From: Sinohyriopsis cumingii
Taxonomy: Eukaryota > Mollusca > Bivalvia > Unionida > Unionidae
Reading direction: 5' to 3'
NCBI GenBank assembly: GCA_028554795.2
Contig: CM068828.1
Coordinates: forward strand, 19,181,936-19,245,935
Length of the DNA stretch: 64,000 nt
Part shown: positions 20,516-28,317 of the stretch, one piece after another
How positions within the stretch are numbered: the first letter of the stretch is position 1
How the letters are laid out: every line of letters begins with the position of its first letter
Translations under genes and position numbers: made by a program
Notes under the pieces: model-generated
What the model saw: only the letters and a program-made list of their open reading frames with translations
The model's database searches: none
What the model was told of the DNA's origin: nothing

Positions 20516-21151
20516 ATGAATACCTTCAGAGAAACACAAAACAAGTTTAGAAAGGCACACTTCAAGTGTGGGGCTTCGGAAGTGGAATCCGATTGTGAGC
20601 CTTGCGATGGGTACGATGCTGTACGTTGTGACCTTAGCGATGCCGTAAAGCATCGTGGGAACTTTGTTCTCACTACCCCTATCATGGAAAGTGATGCTGT
20701 GCGTGTCAAACCTGAGGGATGCGAAAGCGATGCCGCTCGTCCTCTTGGACACTTTACTGGGTTTCGTTTTAAAGGGGAATGTTCACCTTCACGTCTACCC
20801 CCCTACGGATGTCATCCAGCTCTGAGCAAACTCCTGTCCATATCACCCAACCCTCATCGAAACGAACCTGTGAAAGACGAATATTCGTTTTCTGTGCGTA
20901 GGTCGGAATACTGCGACTTTGAAAATCGTCTTCAATCGTTCAAAGGAAAATGGCCTAAGTATCTGGGAGGCCCGACCCCCGAAGAATTAGCCAGAGCCGG
21001 ATTTTTCTACTTGGGCGAAGGGGATAAAGTCAGGTGCTTCAGTTACGGTGTGTCACTTCAGCACTGGGAACCGCAAGATTCGGCCTACGTAGAACATGCT
21101 CGATGGTCACCGAATTGTCATTACTTACCCTTAGTGGGAACGAGACATTAA
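20516..21151 (+). CDS. BIR-domain (IAP-like) protein
   Basis: 211 residues, intact. The C-terminal part (about 134-205) has a BIR domain pattern: NRLQSFKGKWP, LARAGFFYLGEGDKVRCF, then HW, EPQD, and EHARWSPNC. Zinc ligands Cys174, His194 and Cys201 are present, but the second cysteine of the usual C-x2-C pair is Tyr177, which should weaken zinc binding. The first 120 residues are Cys-rich and unrecognised. No RING finger is present. Viral BIR proteins (baculoviruses and other large DNA viruses) block apoptosis; that role is inferred and doubtful with the altered ligand. A TATA box sits 65 bp upstream, and the gene opens an accessory block between PolB and the ATPase. Confidence 0.78.
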   Translation: MNTFRETQNKFRKAHFKCGASEVESDCEPCDGYDAVRCDLSDAVKHRGNFVLTTPIMESDAVRVKPEGCESDAARPLGHFTGFRFKGECSPSRLPPYGCHPALSKLLSISPNPHRNEPVKDEYSFSVRRSEYCDFENRLQSFKGKWPKYLGGPTPEELARAGFFYLGEGDKVRCFSYGVSLQHWEPQDSAYVEHARWSPNCHYLPLVGTRH

Positions 21152-21162
21152 AGTAACTTACC

Positions 21163-21555
21163 ATGTCGTTGACGAAGAAGAAACCAGTTTGGCTAGGAGT
21201 CAAATGTTGGACATCACCGAGACCAGTATTTAAACTTCATTTCAAAAACGATATTGAATCATTACCTAAAGAACTGCAAGAGAAGATATACAAGGAAGTT
21301 TGGCAGGGACTTGCCAGAGTGAAATCTCAATGGGTCACTGTAGAACTTTTGTGCCGTGAAATTCACAAGAGGAAAGTGAAAAAAGTCAACCAGTGTGTTA
21401 GATTTCTTTGGGTCAAGTGTGCATTCGTCCTATTGTATTACTCTAGACCGTTTACATCAAAAGAGTTCAGTGACATTCTTGGACGTTACCCTGAATGGCA
21501 GTGGTCAGAAATTACTCACTATGTGGATTACTTTTGCTCTAGGAGAAGATTGTGA
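21163..21555 (+). CDS. Unknown element B accessory protein 1
   Basis: 130 residues starting MSLTKKKPVWLG. Contains SLPKELQEKIYKEV, a leucine/proline start faintly like an F-box helix, then a basic, aromatic helix-rich region. It shares the LPxELxExIY segment with the next gene, suggesting a duplicated family. It lies 11 bp after the BIR gene with no TATA box between, so the two may share an mRNA. No function is recognised. Confidence 0.55.
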   Translation: MSLTKKKPVWLGVKCWTSPRPVFKLHFKNDIESLPKELQEKIYKEVWQGLARVKSQWVTVELLCREIHKRKVKKVNQCVRFLWVKCAFVLLYYSRPFTSKEFSDILGRYPEWQWSEITHYVDYFCSRRRL

Positions 21556-21576
21556 ATTGTACGGACTGACCTATTC

Positions 21577-22065
21577 ATGGATACTTTACAAGAGAACGTT
21601 AGTACTTTGCCTGTGGAGTTGAGAGAAAGGATTTACCGAGAGCTGGTCAAAATACAAGTCAAACGTAAAGAACAATTGCATCCGTTACGTCACCAGATCT
21701 TTAACCACTGGTACCTGAATGGTATAAGAGGACTGATTCGTCAGAAATTGTTTCAGTGGTCAGACCTTGTTGAACACTTGCAGTTTGTGAATGAACTAAA
21801 CGTTCGTAATGTTGGTTACTTCGAGATTCACCTACTGCAACGTATTGAGGAAGACGAGTTAAAGGATTATCAACATATGTTACGTGGAATCTGCTTAGCG
21901 GAAGACGAAACATCTAGACAAACTCTGACGTTTCGGTTACAGTATGTAACATTTAAATTCCCTACTGGAGAAAGATGTCTAGTTAGAAATTACCTTTATT
22001 GCTTCCGAAACAAAGAGACTATAAAATCAGGCTGCCATGCCACGGATTATGTCACATATCATTGA
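21577..22065 (+). CDS. Unknown element B accessory protein 2 (paralogue of protein 1)
   Basis: 162 residues beginning MDTLQENVSTLPVELRERIYREL. The N-terminus matches the LPxELxExIY stretch of the preceding protein; the remainder is helical and basic with a QWSDLVEHL stretch resembling the WSEITHYVDYF region of protein 1. The gene follows by about 21 bp and overlaps the next reading frame. Function unknown; an F-box-like adaptor role is possible but weakly supported. Confidence 0.5.
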   Translation: MDTLQENVSTLPVELRERIYRELVKIQVKRKEQLHPLRHQIFNHWYLNGIRGLIRQKLFQWSDLVEHLQFVNELNVRNVGYFEIHLLQRIEEDELKDYQHMLRGICLAEDETSRQTLTFRLQYVTFKFPTGERCLVRNYLYCFRNKETIKSGCHATDYVTYH

Positions 22066-22261
22066 ACAGATTCCGTGGAAGGAACTCAATGACCATATTC
22101 AAACCGTGGATCATTACCATCGATTATTACAAGAACTGTATCCATTCAATTTGGGTCGACAAGTGGTGTGTGTCTTAGTGACTTGTTTTCTGGGATTTCG
22201 TTTACCAGCCGATTCCTTGTGGACTCTTTACGAAGAGTACTTACCACCTCAATGGCCTTAA
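22037..22261 (+). CDS. Unknown short element B protein 3
   Basis: 74-residue frame starting MPRIMSHIIEQIPWKEL, overlapping the end of the preceding gene by 29 bp. Helical, aromatic-rich, ending YEEYLPPQWP. The start IIEQIPWKELNDHI is faintly like the LPxEL starts of proteins 1 and 2. It may be a separate gene or a shifted continuation of one. Low certainty. Confidence 0.35.
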   Translation: MPRIMSHIIEQIPWKELNDHIQTVDHYHRLLQELYPFNLGRQVVCVLVTCFLGFRLPADSLWTLYEEYLPPQWP

Positions 22262-22446
22262 ATGGTCACGAAAGACTCCTTTTGCTCAAAGCCTTGCGTT
22301 TTCATCTGGATACTTCTCGACCTCAACAGGAAAAAAAGATTCGTCAACTTTTAGCTACCCAAGACGTGTATGACGATGTGTGTGTAGTTTGTGACTTACA
22401 TCCCCACTGGACAGATGTCCGTGCCTGGAAAGAATGGGATTTTTAG
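22252..22446 (+). CDS. Unknown short element B protein 4
   Basis: 64-residue frame from the ATG at 22252, overlapping the previous stop by 10 bp. Contains CVVCDLHPHW, a single C-x2-C. It could be the C-terminal continuation of protein 3 after a frameshift, making one gene of about 135 codons. No family recognised. Confidence 0.3.
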   Translation: MALNGHERLLLLKALRFHLDTSRPQQEKKIRQLLATQDVYDDVCVVCDLHPHWTDVRAWKEWDF

Positions 22447-22756
22447 GCTTGGACCCAAGAAGTGGCTCAGTATGCACGAGAGTTGTTCAAGGAAAAAAGT
22501 TACTTTTCAACCTGTGTTAGTGACGGTGCCAGAAGAACCCGTCACCCAGGACAGGACTGTCGTGGACAGGCCTGAAAGACCCTTTCGGCAGGACACTTGT
22601 GTGACCTTACCCCCTATAGAACTGGTCAGAACTTTACCCAAAACATGTTGTACAGACACTTGTTTTTATTCCACGTTGATGGTTATCATGTGCCTTGTAT
22701 TGTTGTACTTAAGCCTTTGGCTTTTATGTATTTTTGTCTTTCGTATTCATGTTTAA
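22415..22756 (+). CDS. Predicted small membrane protein of element B
   Basis: Frame open from 22391; candidate starts at 22415 or 22472. The C-terminal 25 residues (LMVIMCLVLLYLSLWLLCIF) form a clear transmembrane helix, preceded by a Pro/Thr-rich segment and a Cys pair (TCCTDTC). A C-terminal anchor suggests a tail-anchored membrane protein. A consensus AATAAA lies 8 bp downstream at 22764, so the accessory block ends with ordinary polyadenylation. Function unknown. Confidence 0.5.
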   Translation: MSVPGKNGIFRLGPKKWLSMHESCSRKKVTFQPVLVTVPEEPVTQDRTVVDRPERPFRQDTCVTLPPIELVRTLPKTCCTDTCFYSTLMVIMCLVLLYLSLWLLCIFVFRIHV

Positions 22757-22763
22757 AACATTC

Positions 22764-22769
22764 AATAAA
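22764..22769 (+). terminator. Poly(A) signal AATAAA before the ATPase gene
   Basis: Consensus hexamer just after the membrane-protein stop and 19 bp before the ATPase TATA box. Confidence 0.5.
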
Positions 22770-22787
22770 CGTGTTCTGAAAAAAAAG

Positions 22788-22795
22788 TATATAAA
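22788..22795 (+). promoter_or_regulatory. TATA box of the packaging ATPase gene
   Basis: TATATAAA, 54 bp before the ATG at 22842. Confidence 0.6.
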
Positions 22796-22841
22796 CTCTT
22801 GTCTTGTTTGTTTTCGTGTCACAAGTGACATTCCTAACACT

Positions 22842-23582
22842 ATGGCTACCTCTGCTGTCTCTGCTCCCTCTTCCTCTACTGTCAAAGTCATCGACGAACA
22901 CTTAGATCGTGCCAGTTGGGAGGCTTTGTATCTTCGCCATCCCTTTAACATGCTCATTGCCGGACCTAGCGGTCCAGGCAAAACCGAATTCGTCAAACGT
23001 TTGATCGAACATAAACATCATTTGATCGATCGGCCACCTCAGCGGATCGTGTGGTGTTACAAAGAGTGGCAATCGGCGTACAACCTCTTGCGAGAAAGTC
23101 AAGGCGATTCCATCGTGTTTGTGGAAGGCATTCCTAAAGAAGACGACGGCACAGTCTCTGACTCCCGTCAAACCCATTTGGTCATTTTCGACGACATGTT
23201 AGGAGAAGACGAAGAAGAAATTAAACTGTGGTTCACGCGCAAAGGGCATCACCGTAATGCCAGTGTCGTTTACATCACCCAAAATTTGTTTCAACAAAGT
23301 AAAGCCCATCGCACCATCAGTCTCAATGCGCATTACTTGGTCTTGTTTAAAAGCCCTCGAGATAAATCACAAGTGCAAGTCTTAGCCAAACAGTTAGGAA
23401 CGCCTTGGCTGACTCAGGCGTACGACGATGCCACTCAAACTCCACACGCCTATTTACTCGTCGATTTGAAACCTACGACCCCCGATGATTTGCGATTTCG
23501 TACACTGGTGCCAAGACGGAGGGCCTGTCCTGTACACGTCTCCGTCCTCGACTTAATTTCGCTCCACAAAAAAAATCTATAA
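22842..23582 (+). CDS. A32-type genome-packaging ATPase (element B)
   Basis: 246 residues, intact. Walker A GPSGPGKT (residues 41-48), Walker B THLVIFDDML (111-120), sensor VVYITQN (about 142-148). This is the FtsK/HerA-like packaging ATPase shared by Polintons, poxviruses (A32) and relatives, which would pump DNA into the capsid. The start at 22842 is chosen because it is the first ATG after the TATA box; the frame is open further upstream. The stop codon TAA lies inside the TATA box of the next gene. It is a diverged homologue of the element C ATPase. Confidence 0.9.
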   Translation: MATSAVSAPSSSTVKVIDEHLDRASWEALYLRHPFNMLIAGPSGPGKTEFVKRLIEHKHHLIDRPPQRIVWCYKEWQSAYNLLRESQGDSIVFVEGIPKEDDGTVSDSRQTHLVIFDDMLGEDEEEIKLWFTRKGHHRNASVVYITQNLFQQSKAHRTISLNAHYLVLFKSPRDKSQVQVLAKQLGTPWLTQAYDDATQTPHAYLLVDLKPTTPDDLRFRTLVPRRRACPVHVSVLDLISLHKKNL

Positions 23583-23585
23583 AAA
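23578..23585 (+). promoter_or_regulatory. TATA box of the H1-like core protein gene
   Basis: TATAAAAA; its first TAA is also the ATPase stop codon. 45 bp to the ATG. Confidence 0.6.
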
Positions 23586-23622
23586 CCTCAGACACTTTTC
23601 GTCTGTCTCACACAACGTCAAC

Positions 23623-24573
23623 ATGTCGTCCCTTCAGTCGCATCTTCCCGTCAAATTGATTCGTGCCTTGTATGGCATCAGTCGAGAAAAAAATCCACAA
23701 ATACGAGCTTGTGTCTTAGACGCTAGTCTCAAAGAAGTCTTACGATGGTTCACGGTGATGGCACGTCAATTACTCCAAGGAATCATTCAGATTCCTCATC
23801 AAACCAAACGCTTTTTTGATCGAAACAAAGTCGCTTTAGTCCAACTGGCCGATCCCCGCATCGACACTCAAACCAAAAAACAAATCATTTTGAAACCTGG
23901 AGGGAGCGGTACTCTAGGAGGGGTCATCATTCGCTCTCTCTTAAGATGGGATCCTACTGCCCCCAAACTTCTCCCCAAGAAAAAAGTCAAACGAAGCCCC
24001 AAGAAGAAGAAAAAGACCAGGTCCCCAATGAGAACTTCTCCAGTGGCGGGACCCTCCTCTTACCAGACACCACCCCGGAAAAAGAAAAGAAGCCCCCAGA
24101 AAAAGAAACAGAGAAAAAGTCCCCAGAAAAAGAAAAGCCCACAGAAGAAAACTAGTCGCAAGAGAGGCACTTCTTCGGCCAGGACGCAACCTTACACTCG
24201 CAAACCACGACCTGCCACGGCGGTGACTGCGTCTCCGGCAGCCTCACGTTCATCCACTTCTCCGTTGATGACACCAAGAACTGAAGAGTACTTGGAGACT
24301 TTGATCACACCAAGAACTTCTCCGTTGATGACCCCAAAAAGAACTTCCCCAGTGGCAGGACCCTCCAATTTAGTGACAGTAGCTGCTGCTCACAAAGTAC
24401 CTTCTCCCAAAATCAAAGTTCAAGAAAGATCGGGCATGTTACAAAGTTTACTGGATTTGGCCAAGCAAGAACTGGCTCGATTTAGTCCGTTGCGTACCCC
24501 TGCACGACGTGTCATGCCTGTCCTCAAATTGATACGACGTAAAGACAATCAGTGGCGACGCGTTCCAGTATAA
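23623..24573 (+). CDS. Basic core protein with pX-like N-terminal domain and SPKK-rich histone H1-like tail
   Basis: 316 residues, intact. The first 110 residues align in layout with the whole of the 25102 protein: hydrophobic helix (VLRWFTVMARQLLQGII), KKQI..KPGG, then a glycine-rich hydrophobic segment (GTLGGVIIRSLL). Residues about 120-200 are Lys-rich with repeated SPKKKK and SPQKKK motifs, like DNA-binding histone H1 tails; a Thr/Pro/Ser region follows with repeated LMTPRT and RTSPVAGPS. Probably condenses the genome inside the particle or on entry to the nucleus, by analogy with adenovirus core proteins. Flanked by TATA boxes at both ends. Confidence 0.7.
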   Translation: MSSLQSHLPVKLIRALYGISREKNPQIRACVLDASLKEVLRWFTVMARQLLQGIIQIPHQTKRFFDRNKVALVQLADPRIDTQTKKQIILKPGGSGTLGGVIIRSLLRWDPTAPKLLPKKKVKRSPKKKKKTRSPMRTSPVAGPSSYQTPPRKKKRSPQKKKQRKSPQKKKSPQKKTSRKRGTSSARTQPYTRKPRPATAVTASPAASRSSTSPLMTPRTEEYLETLITPRTSPLMTPKRTSPVAGPSNLVTVAAAHKVPSPKIKVQERSGMLQSLLDLAKQELARFSPLRTPARRVMPVLKLIRRKDNQWRRVPV

Positions 24574-24579
24574 AAAAGG
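24569..24579 (+). promoter_or_regulatory. TATA box of the pX-like gene, separated from it by a MITE
   Basis: TATAAAAAAGG; its TAA is the stop of the core gene. Without the MITE the distance to the ATG at 25102 would be about 56 bp, as for the other genes. Confidence 0.6.
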
Positions 24580-24623
24580 CCTGTGACCAAGTCGGGGTAT
24601 CAGTGTTTTTTGGTGCTCCTGAA

Positions 24624-25096
24624 GGACACACGGTACTAATTATACGGAAGAACTGTGAACCAGTCTAGAAATGGGTGAAGAAATGATAGAGCATTTACAG
24701 GTTTGGTGGTCCATAATTGGTTAATAATGAAAATTAAAATTTTAGGAAAAATATCTTTTGAGAGCGTGTCCTATATGTAAGTAAAAAAAATATTGACAAA
24801 TTTCTACTCATACAATTTTAGCATTTTTACAGGCTTGACTCAGGAGTACTCAATACTGAAAGTAGCACCTGATTCATTTGGTGCAGAATCAATAACACGT
24901 GTTTGATGCACATGTATGTAAACAAATTGCCGCGGGTCATATGGTGTTCTCCACACATAAGCTTGCACCAAGGTTAGATGTGCACGAAAAATTATAGGTG
25001 TCATTATCAGCACCCATAAATTTTAAGTTATTGAATTTTGAATATGACAGTGTTTCCATATGTTTACCATTGGAGTGGAATTAGTACCGTGAGTCC
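24624..25096. mobile_element. MITE inserted in the 5' leader of the pX-like gene
   Basis: Ends GGACACACGGTACTAATT and AATTAGTACCGTGAGTCC are inverted copies with two differences; the 4-bp word TGAA flanks both sides (24620-24623, 25097-25100), a possible target duplication. A second, diverged copy is at 53766-54239. Non-coding, about 473 bp. Confidence 0.8.
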
Positions 25097-25101
25097 TGAA
25101 G

Positions 25102-25506
25102 ATGTCACCCTCCAGAAAACATCCCTCTTCTAAACAACCCCAAGGAAAGAAAAGAAAAGGACTGCCTCCTCGTTTAGTCAAACATGGGGACATGTTATCT
25201 GTCCTGTCCAAAGCTTCTCCACCTCTACGAAAAAAACTCATTCAATCGGCCTCCAAAGAGGTCATCGATACCGTGTGCGAATGTTGTTTGAACGTCTTGA
25301 AAGGCACGATCCCTTTGTCCAAACACCAGAAACAATGCTTAAGCAAACATCGTCACGTTCTTCGCCAAATGGCTCAAAAGAAAATTCCCATTCGTCAAAA
25401 GAAGAAGATGTTGGTCCAACGTGGAGGCATTTTACCCCTCTTGTTAGGCCCCTTACTGAAAGGAGTCTTGGGAACCATGTTGGGAGGACTGGTGGGAGCA
25501 AGATAA
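25102..25506 (+). CDS. pX-like hydrophobic core protein
   Basis: 134 residues, intact. Basic N-terminus (SRKHPSSKQPQGKKRKG), a helix with VCECCLNVLKGTIPLS, a basic region (KKIPIRQKKKMLVQRGG) and a hydrophobic Gly/Leu C-terminus (LLLGPLLKGVLGTMLGGL). Proteins of this pattern are widespread in adintoviruses/Polintons and have been compared with adenovirus protein X. It is a paralogue of the N-terminal domain of the preceding core protein. The promoter TATA box at 24569 is separated by the MITE. Its stop codon is inside the next TATA-like box. Confidence 0.75.
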   Translation: MSPSRKHPSSKQPQGKKRKGLPPRLVKHGDMLSVLSKASPPLRKKLIQSASKEVIDTVCECCLNVLKGTIPLSKHQKQCLSKHRHVLRQMAQKKIPIRQKKKMLVQRGGILPLLLGPLLKGVLGTMLGGLVGAR

Positions 25507-25511
25507 AAAGG
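25502..25511 (+). promoter_or_regulatory. TATA-like box of the conserved late protein gene
   Basis: GATAAAAAGG, including the stop of the pX-like gene, 45 bp before the ATG at 25556. Confidence 0.5.
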
Positions 25512-25555
25512 CCCTCGGAAGTCCCAAGATCTCAGAATTGACCCCTGACAGCCCC

Positions 25556-26182
25556 ATGGAAGGACGAAAACTAGCTTTAGTGCCTTACAAACGATGGATG
25601 GAATACCATCGTTGGCAAGAACAACGCCCCCCGCATTTACCTCCCAATCCCAATTTGAGCGAGATGTCCCAGTTACAGCACGAATTGCAGTCCTTGATGG
25701 ATCGCCAGGATTTGTCCGAAACAAAAAAATCGCAAAAGTACGGTCAACTCTTGCAACCACTGCAACTCTTTCACCAGAAAGCTTTAGACGAAACAGCTTT
25801 ACCCACTCTGAAAGATTTTAAGACCTTGATGAAAAGTCCAGCACCATCACCAGTACCAGTACCAGTACCAGTGACCAAGACAGAAAAAGGAGAAGAAGAA
25901 GAAGGGTTTCAAACTCCACCAGACAAAGTACGGAAGTTAACAACACCACCTACCTCCAGAATTGGATGGATTAAAAAGATGATGGCCACCCCTTCTTCAT
26001 CACAAGAGAAAAAGAAAGTGAAGACAAAAGTGAAGACAGAAGTGAAACAAGAACCGATATCCCCTGTTCACACATCCTCCTCCACGACACCTATTGCCGG
26101 TCGCACTCGCAAAGCATTGCATTCCAAGAAAATACCCCAAGAGAAAAAGAGTAGCATCCTCCAAGAGTGGGTGTCTTATTAA
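25556..26182 (+). CDS. Conserved Polinton late protein of unknown function
   Basis: 208 residues from the ATG at 25556 (MEGRKLALVPYKRW), chosen for its TATA spacing and conservation in element A; the frame opens slightly upstream. A helical central segment (LSEMSQLQHELQSLMDRQDLSETKK) is typical of a protein often found beside Polinton integrases. A Pro/Val repeat, Lys-rich and Ser/Thr/Pro-rich tail follows. Directly upstream of the integrase remnant (20 bp). The role is not known to me. Confidence 0.65.
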   Translation: MEGRKLALVPYKRWMEYHRWQEQRPPHLPPNPNLSEMSQLQHELQSLMDRQDLSETKKSQKYGQLLQPLQLFHQKALDETALPTLKDFKTLMKSPAPSPVPVPVPVTKTEKGEEEEGFQTPPDKVRKLTTPPTSRIGWIKKMMATPSSSQEKKKVKTKVKTEVKQEPISPVHTSSSTTPIAGRTRKALHSKKIPQEKKSSILQEWVSY

Positions 26183-26202
26183 CACACAAACAAACACAAA
26201 AA

Positions 26203-26553
26203 ATGGAAAAAGTCTTAGCCAGCATTTACTACGATCCCTCCCATCCTGCATTGAATTTGATGTTCGTGTATTCCGATGTGGTGGAGTACAACGTGGTGGG
26301 ACACACCTCCGTGCCGTTACTGCGTGTCATTACTTTCAAAGTGGATTCTGCCACGAACGCTGACGAGGAAGGTGGAAACACTTATCACGTCCACCGCGAA
26401 TTTGTACATCCTCACTATTTGCCTGTCAGCAAGTCGTATTTGGACACGGTCAACATTACTATAAAAGGAGATTTGGGACAAAATATTCCATTCACCAAAA
26501 GAAAAGTCACGGTGAAACTCCATTTTCGAAAACGGTTCTCTCACGACTCGTAA
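26203..26553 (+). pseudogene. Deletion chimera: integrase N-terminus fused to the penton C-terminal half
   Basis: The first 14-16 codons (MEKVLASIYYDPSHPA) match the integrase start of element A; from LNLMFVYSDVVEYNVV the sequence is the C-terminal half of the penton protein, including HPHYLPVS, LDTVNI and the terminal VKLHFRK block. The join is at about 26250 and the reading frame stays open (116 codons). Compared with element A, about 2.1 kb is missing: the rest of the integrase, the membrane protein gene and the penton N-terminus. The element therefore cannot integrate itself or make a normal penton. Confidence 0.85.
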
Positions 26554-26556
26554 GTC

Positions 26557-26982
26557 ATGTATCCAGTGTACCGAGGGGTTGCTCGACAGCGAGGACACGG
26601 TTTAGGAGATATGTTAAAATCGGCCTTTCGTTCGGTGGCCCCGGTGTTGAAACCGATGGTGACACGCGGATTGCACGCCTTGAAAGATGCGACACTGACG
26701 CAAGGCAAAGAATTTCTCCAAAATGTCATCATCGACAAACAAAACCCTAAAGAAGCCTTCATCAGGGCTGGTAAAAATGTCTTGCTGCAAACGGGCAAAG
26801 ACATTTTAGGCCGACGAGACACACCTATAAATGCCCTGCACGCTACCGAGTCAGGCATTCAGCAAGCACAAGGCAGAAAGAGACGACGAAGAAAACACCC
26901 TTTCACCAGACTTCACACTTCTAAAGCGAGAAAGACAAAGAAAAGAAGAACCGTTCGAGACTTAGACGTTTTCGATTATTGA
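26557..26982 (+). CDS. pVI-like minor virion protein
   Basis: 141 residues, intact. Starts MYPVYRGVARQRGHGLGDML with an amphipathic helix (SAFRSVAPVLKPMVTRGL), a central region NPKEAFIRAGKN, and a Lys/Arg-rich C-terminus ending DLDVFDY. Polinton/adintovirus proteins of this layout are compared with adenovirus pVI, a membrane-lytic cement protein carrying a protease-cleaved tail; the analogy is inference. Only 3 bp separate it from the penton remnant and 13 bp from the MCP gene, with no TATA boxes between, suggesting one late transcription unit. Confidence 0.7.
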   Translation: MYPVYRGVARQRGHGLGDMLKSAFRSVAPVLKPMVTRGLHALKDATLTQGKEFLQNVIIDKQNPKEAFIRAGKNVLLQTGKDILGRRDTPINALHATESGIQQAQGRKRRRRKHPFTRLHTSKARKTKKRRTVRDLDVFDY

Positions 26983-26995
26983 GACACAGAGAAAA

Positions 26996-28312
26996 ATGAT
27001 GCACCGAGAATGTTGCGCTTGTTCCAAGACGGAACTGGACCCGTTTGCCATGCCCCCCACGATGATGACGATGCAAGAATCCCAATGGGTGGAATTTCAT
27101 CCCGTCTCCTCATTGGCCGATACCGCTCCCATCGAGTTTGAAATCAAAGGACAGCCCGAAGATTACATCGATCTGAATAGCAGTTACTTGTACCTGAAAG
27201 TCAAAGTTCTAGATAAGACTGGAGGTCCTGCAGACACTGAAGCAGTAGCTCCCGTCAACAATTTCATGCATTCCTTGTTCAGTGGAGTGGACTTGTACTT
27301 GAATAACAAACTAGTCAGTAGCAGCATGGATACTTACCCTTATCGTTCCTACCTGGAAAATCTCTTGACGTACGGAATAGACGCCAAGAACACCCATCTT
27401 AATGCCTGTGTGGTATGGGAAGCTGACGATGCGGGCGAGTTTGAAGAATTGGAAACTAATGCAAGCAAAACACCAAACAATGACAGATTTGTAGAACGAG
27501 GAAACAGAATCATAGGAGTCGAAAAAAGTTTAGAACTGATGGATCGTTTGCATTTGGACATGTGGTTGCAAGAAAAGTATTTGCTAAACGGGGTGGATGT
27601 CCGCTTGAGACTGAATCGTAACAGTACCGCTTTCCATTTATTGGCTGATACTGACGATTACAAAACCAAAATCCAAGAAGCCAGACTCTACGTACGACGC
27701 GTGGAAGTGTTACCCAAAGTGGGAAACGACATTAGTCAGACATTGAGCAGAACGACCGCCAAGTATCCCATACGACGCGTGGAAGTGAAAACCTTCACCA
27801 TTCCCAAGGGACATCGATCCATGATCCAAGATCATCTGTTCCAAGGACAGCTACCCAAACGTTTAATAGTTGGTATGGTCGAGAATGAAGCCTTCAACGG
27901 AGCTATCGCTAAAAATCCTTTCTACTTTCGACACTTCAACGTGTCCAAGATCGAAGTCAGTCGCGATGGCAAGACCTTGTGTACCAGACCTTTCGAACCT
28001 GACTTTGAGAAGAAGAATTACTTGAGGTCGTACTTGTCCTTGTACGAAGCTACCGGTCAGTTAGGAACCAACACCAGTCACGGCATTACGTACGAAGATT
28101 ATGCAGGAGGTTATGCTTTGTGGGCTTTCGATTTCACTCCAGACCAAGGCAGCGACGAGGGACATTTCCACCCTATAAAATCCGGCCAGATTCGTGTGGA
28201 AATTTAGTTTAAAGACCGAGACCCTGATGTAACGGTGAACGTCATCCTGTATGCAGAATTTGATAATACCATAGAAATCAACAGTTTGAGAGAAGTCATT
28301 CTAGACTATTAG
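26996..28312 (+). pseudogene. Major capsid protein (double jelly-roll), premature stop near the C-terminus
   Basis: Begins MMHRECCACSK and contains the conserved Polinton MCP words QWVEFHPVSS, QPEDYIDLNSSYLYLKV, NNFMHSLFSGVDLYLNNK and FTIPKGH. The frame stops with TAG at 28205-28207 and then continues in frame for 34 codons to the natural terminus LREVILDY (stop 28310-28312). Element A has a glutamine codon at the stop position. The truncated product would lack the last beta strands of the second jelly roll. The MCP forms the hexon-like trimers of the icosahedral capsid. Confidence 0.9.
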
Positions 28313-28317
28313 AAACC

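Noticed and set aside
16582-28312. Alternative genetic code with TAA/TAG read as glutamine
   Set aside because: Only two such stops occur, many genes end normally with TAA or TAG, and frameshifts in the same genes show ordinary decay.
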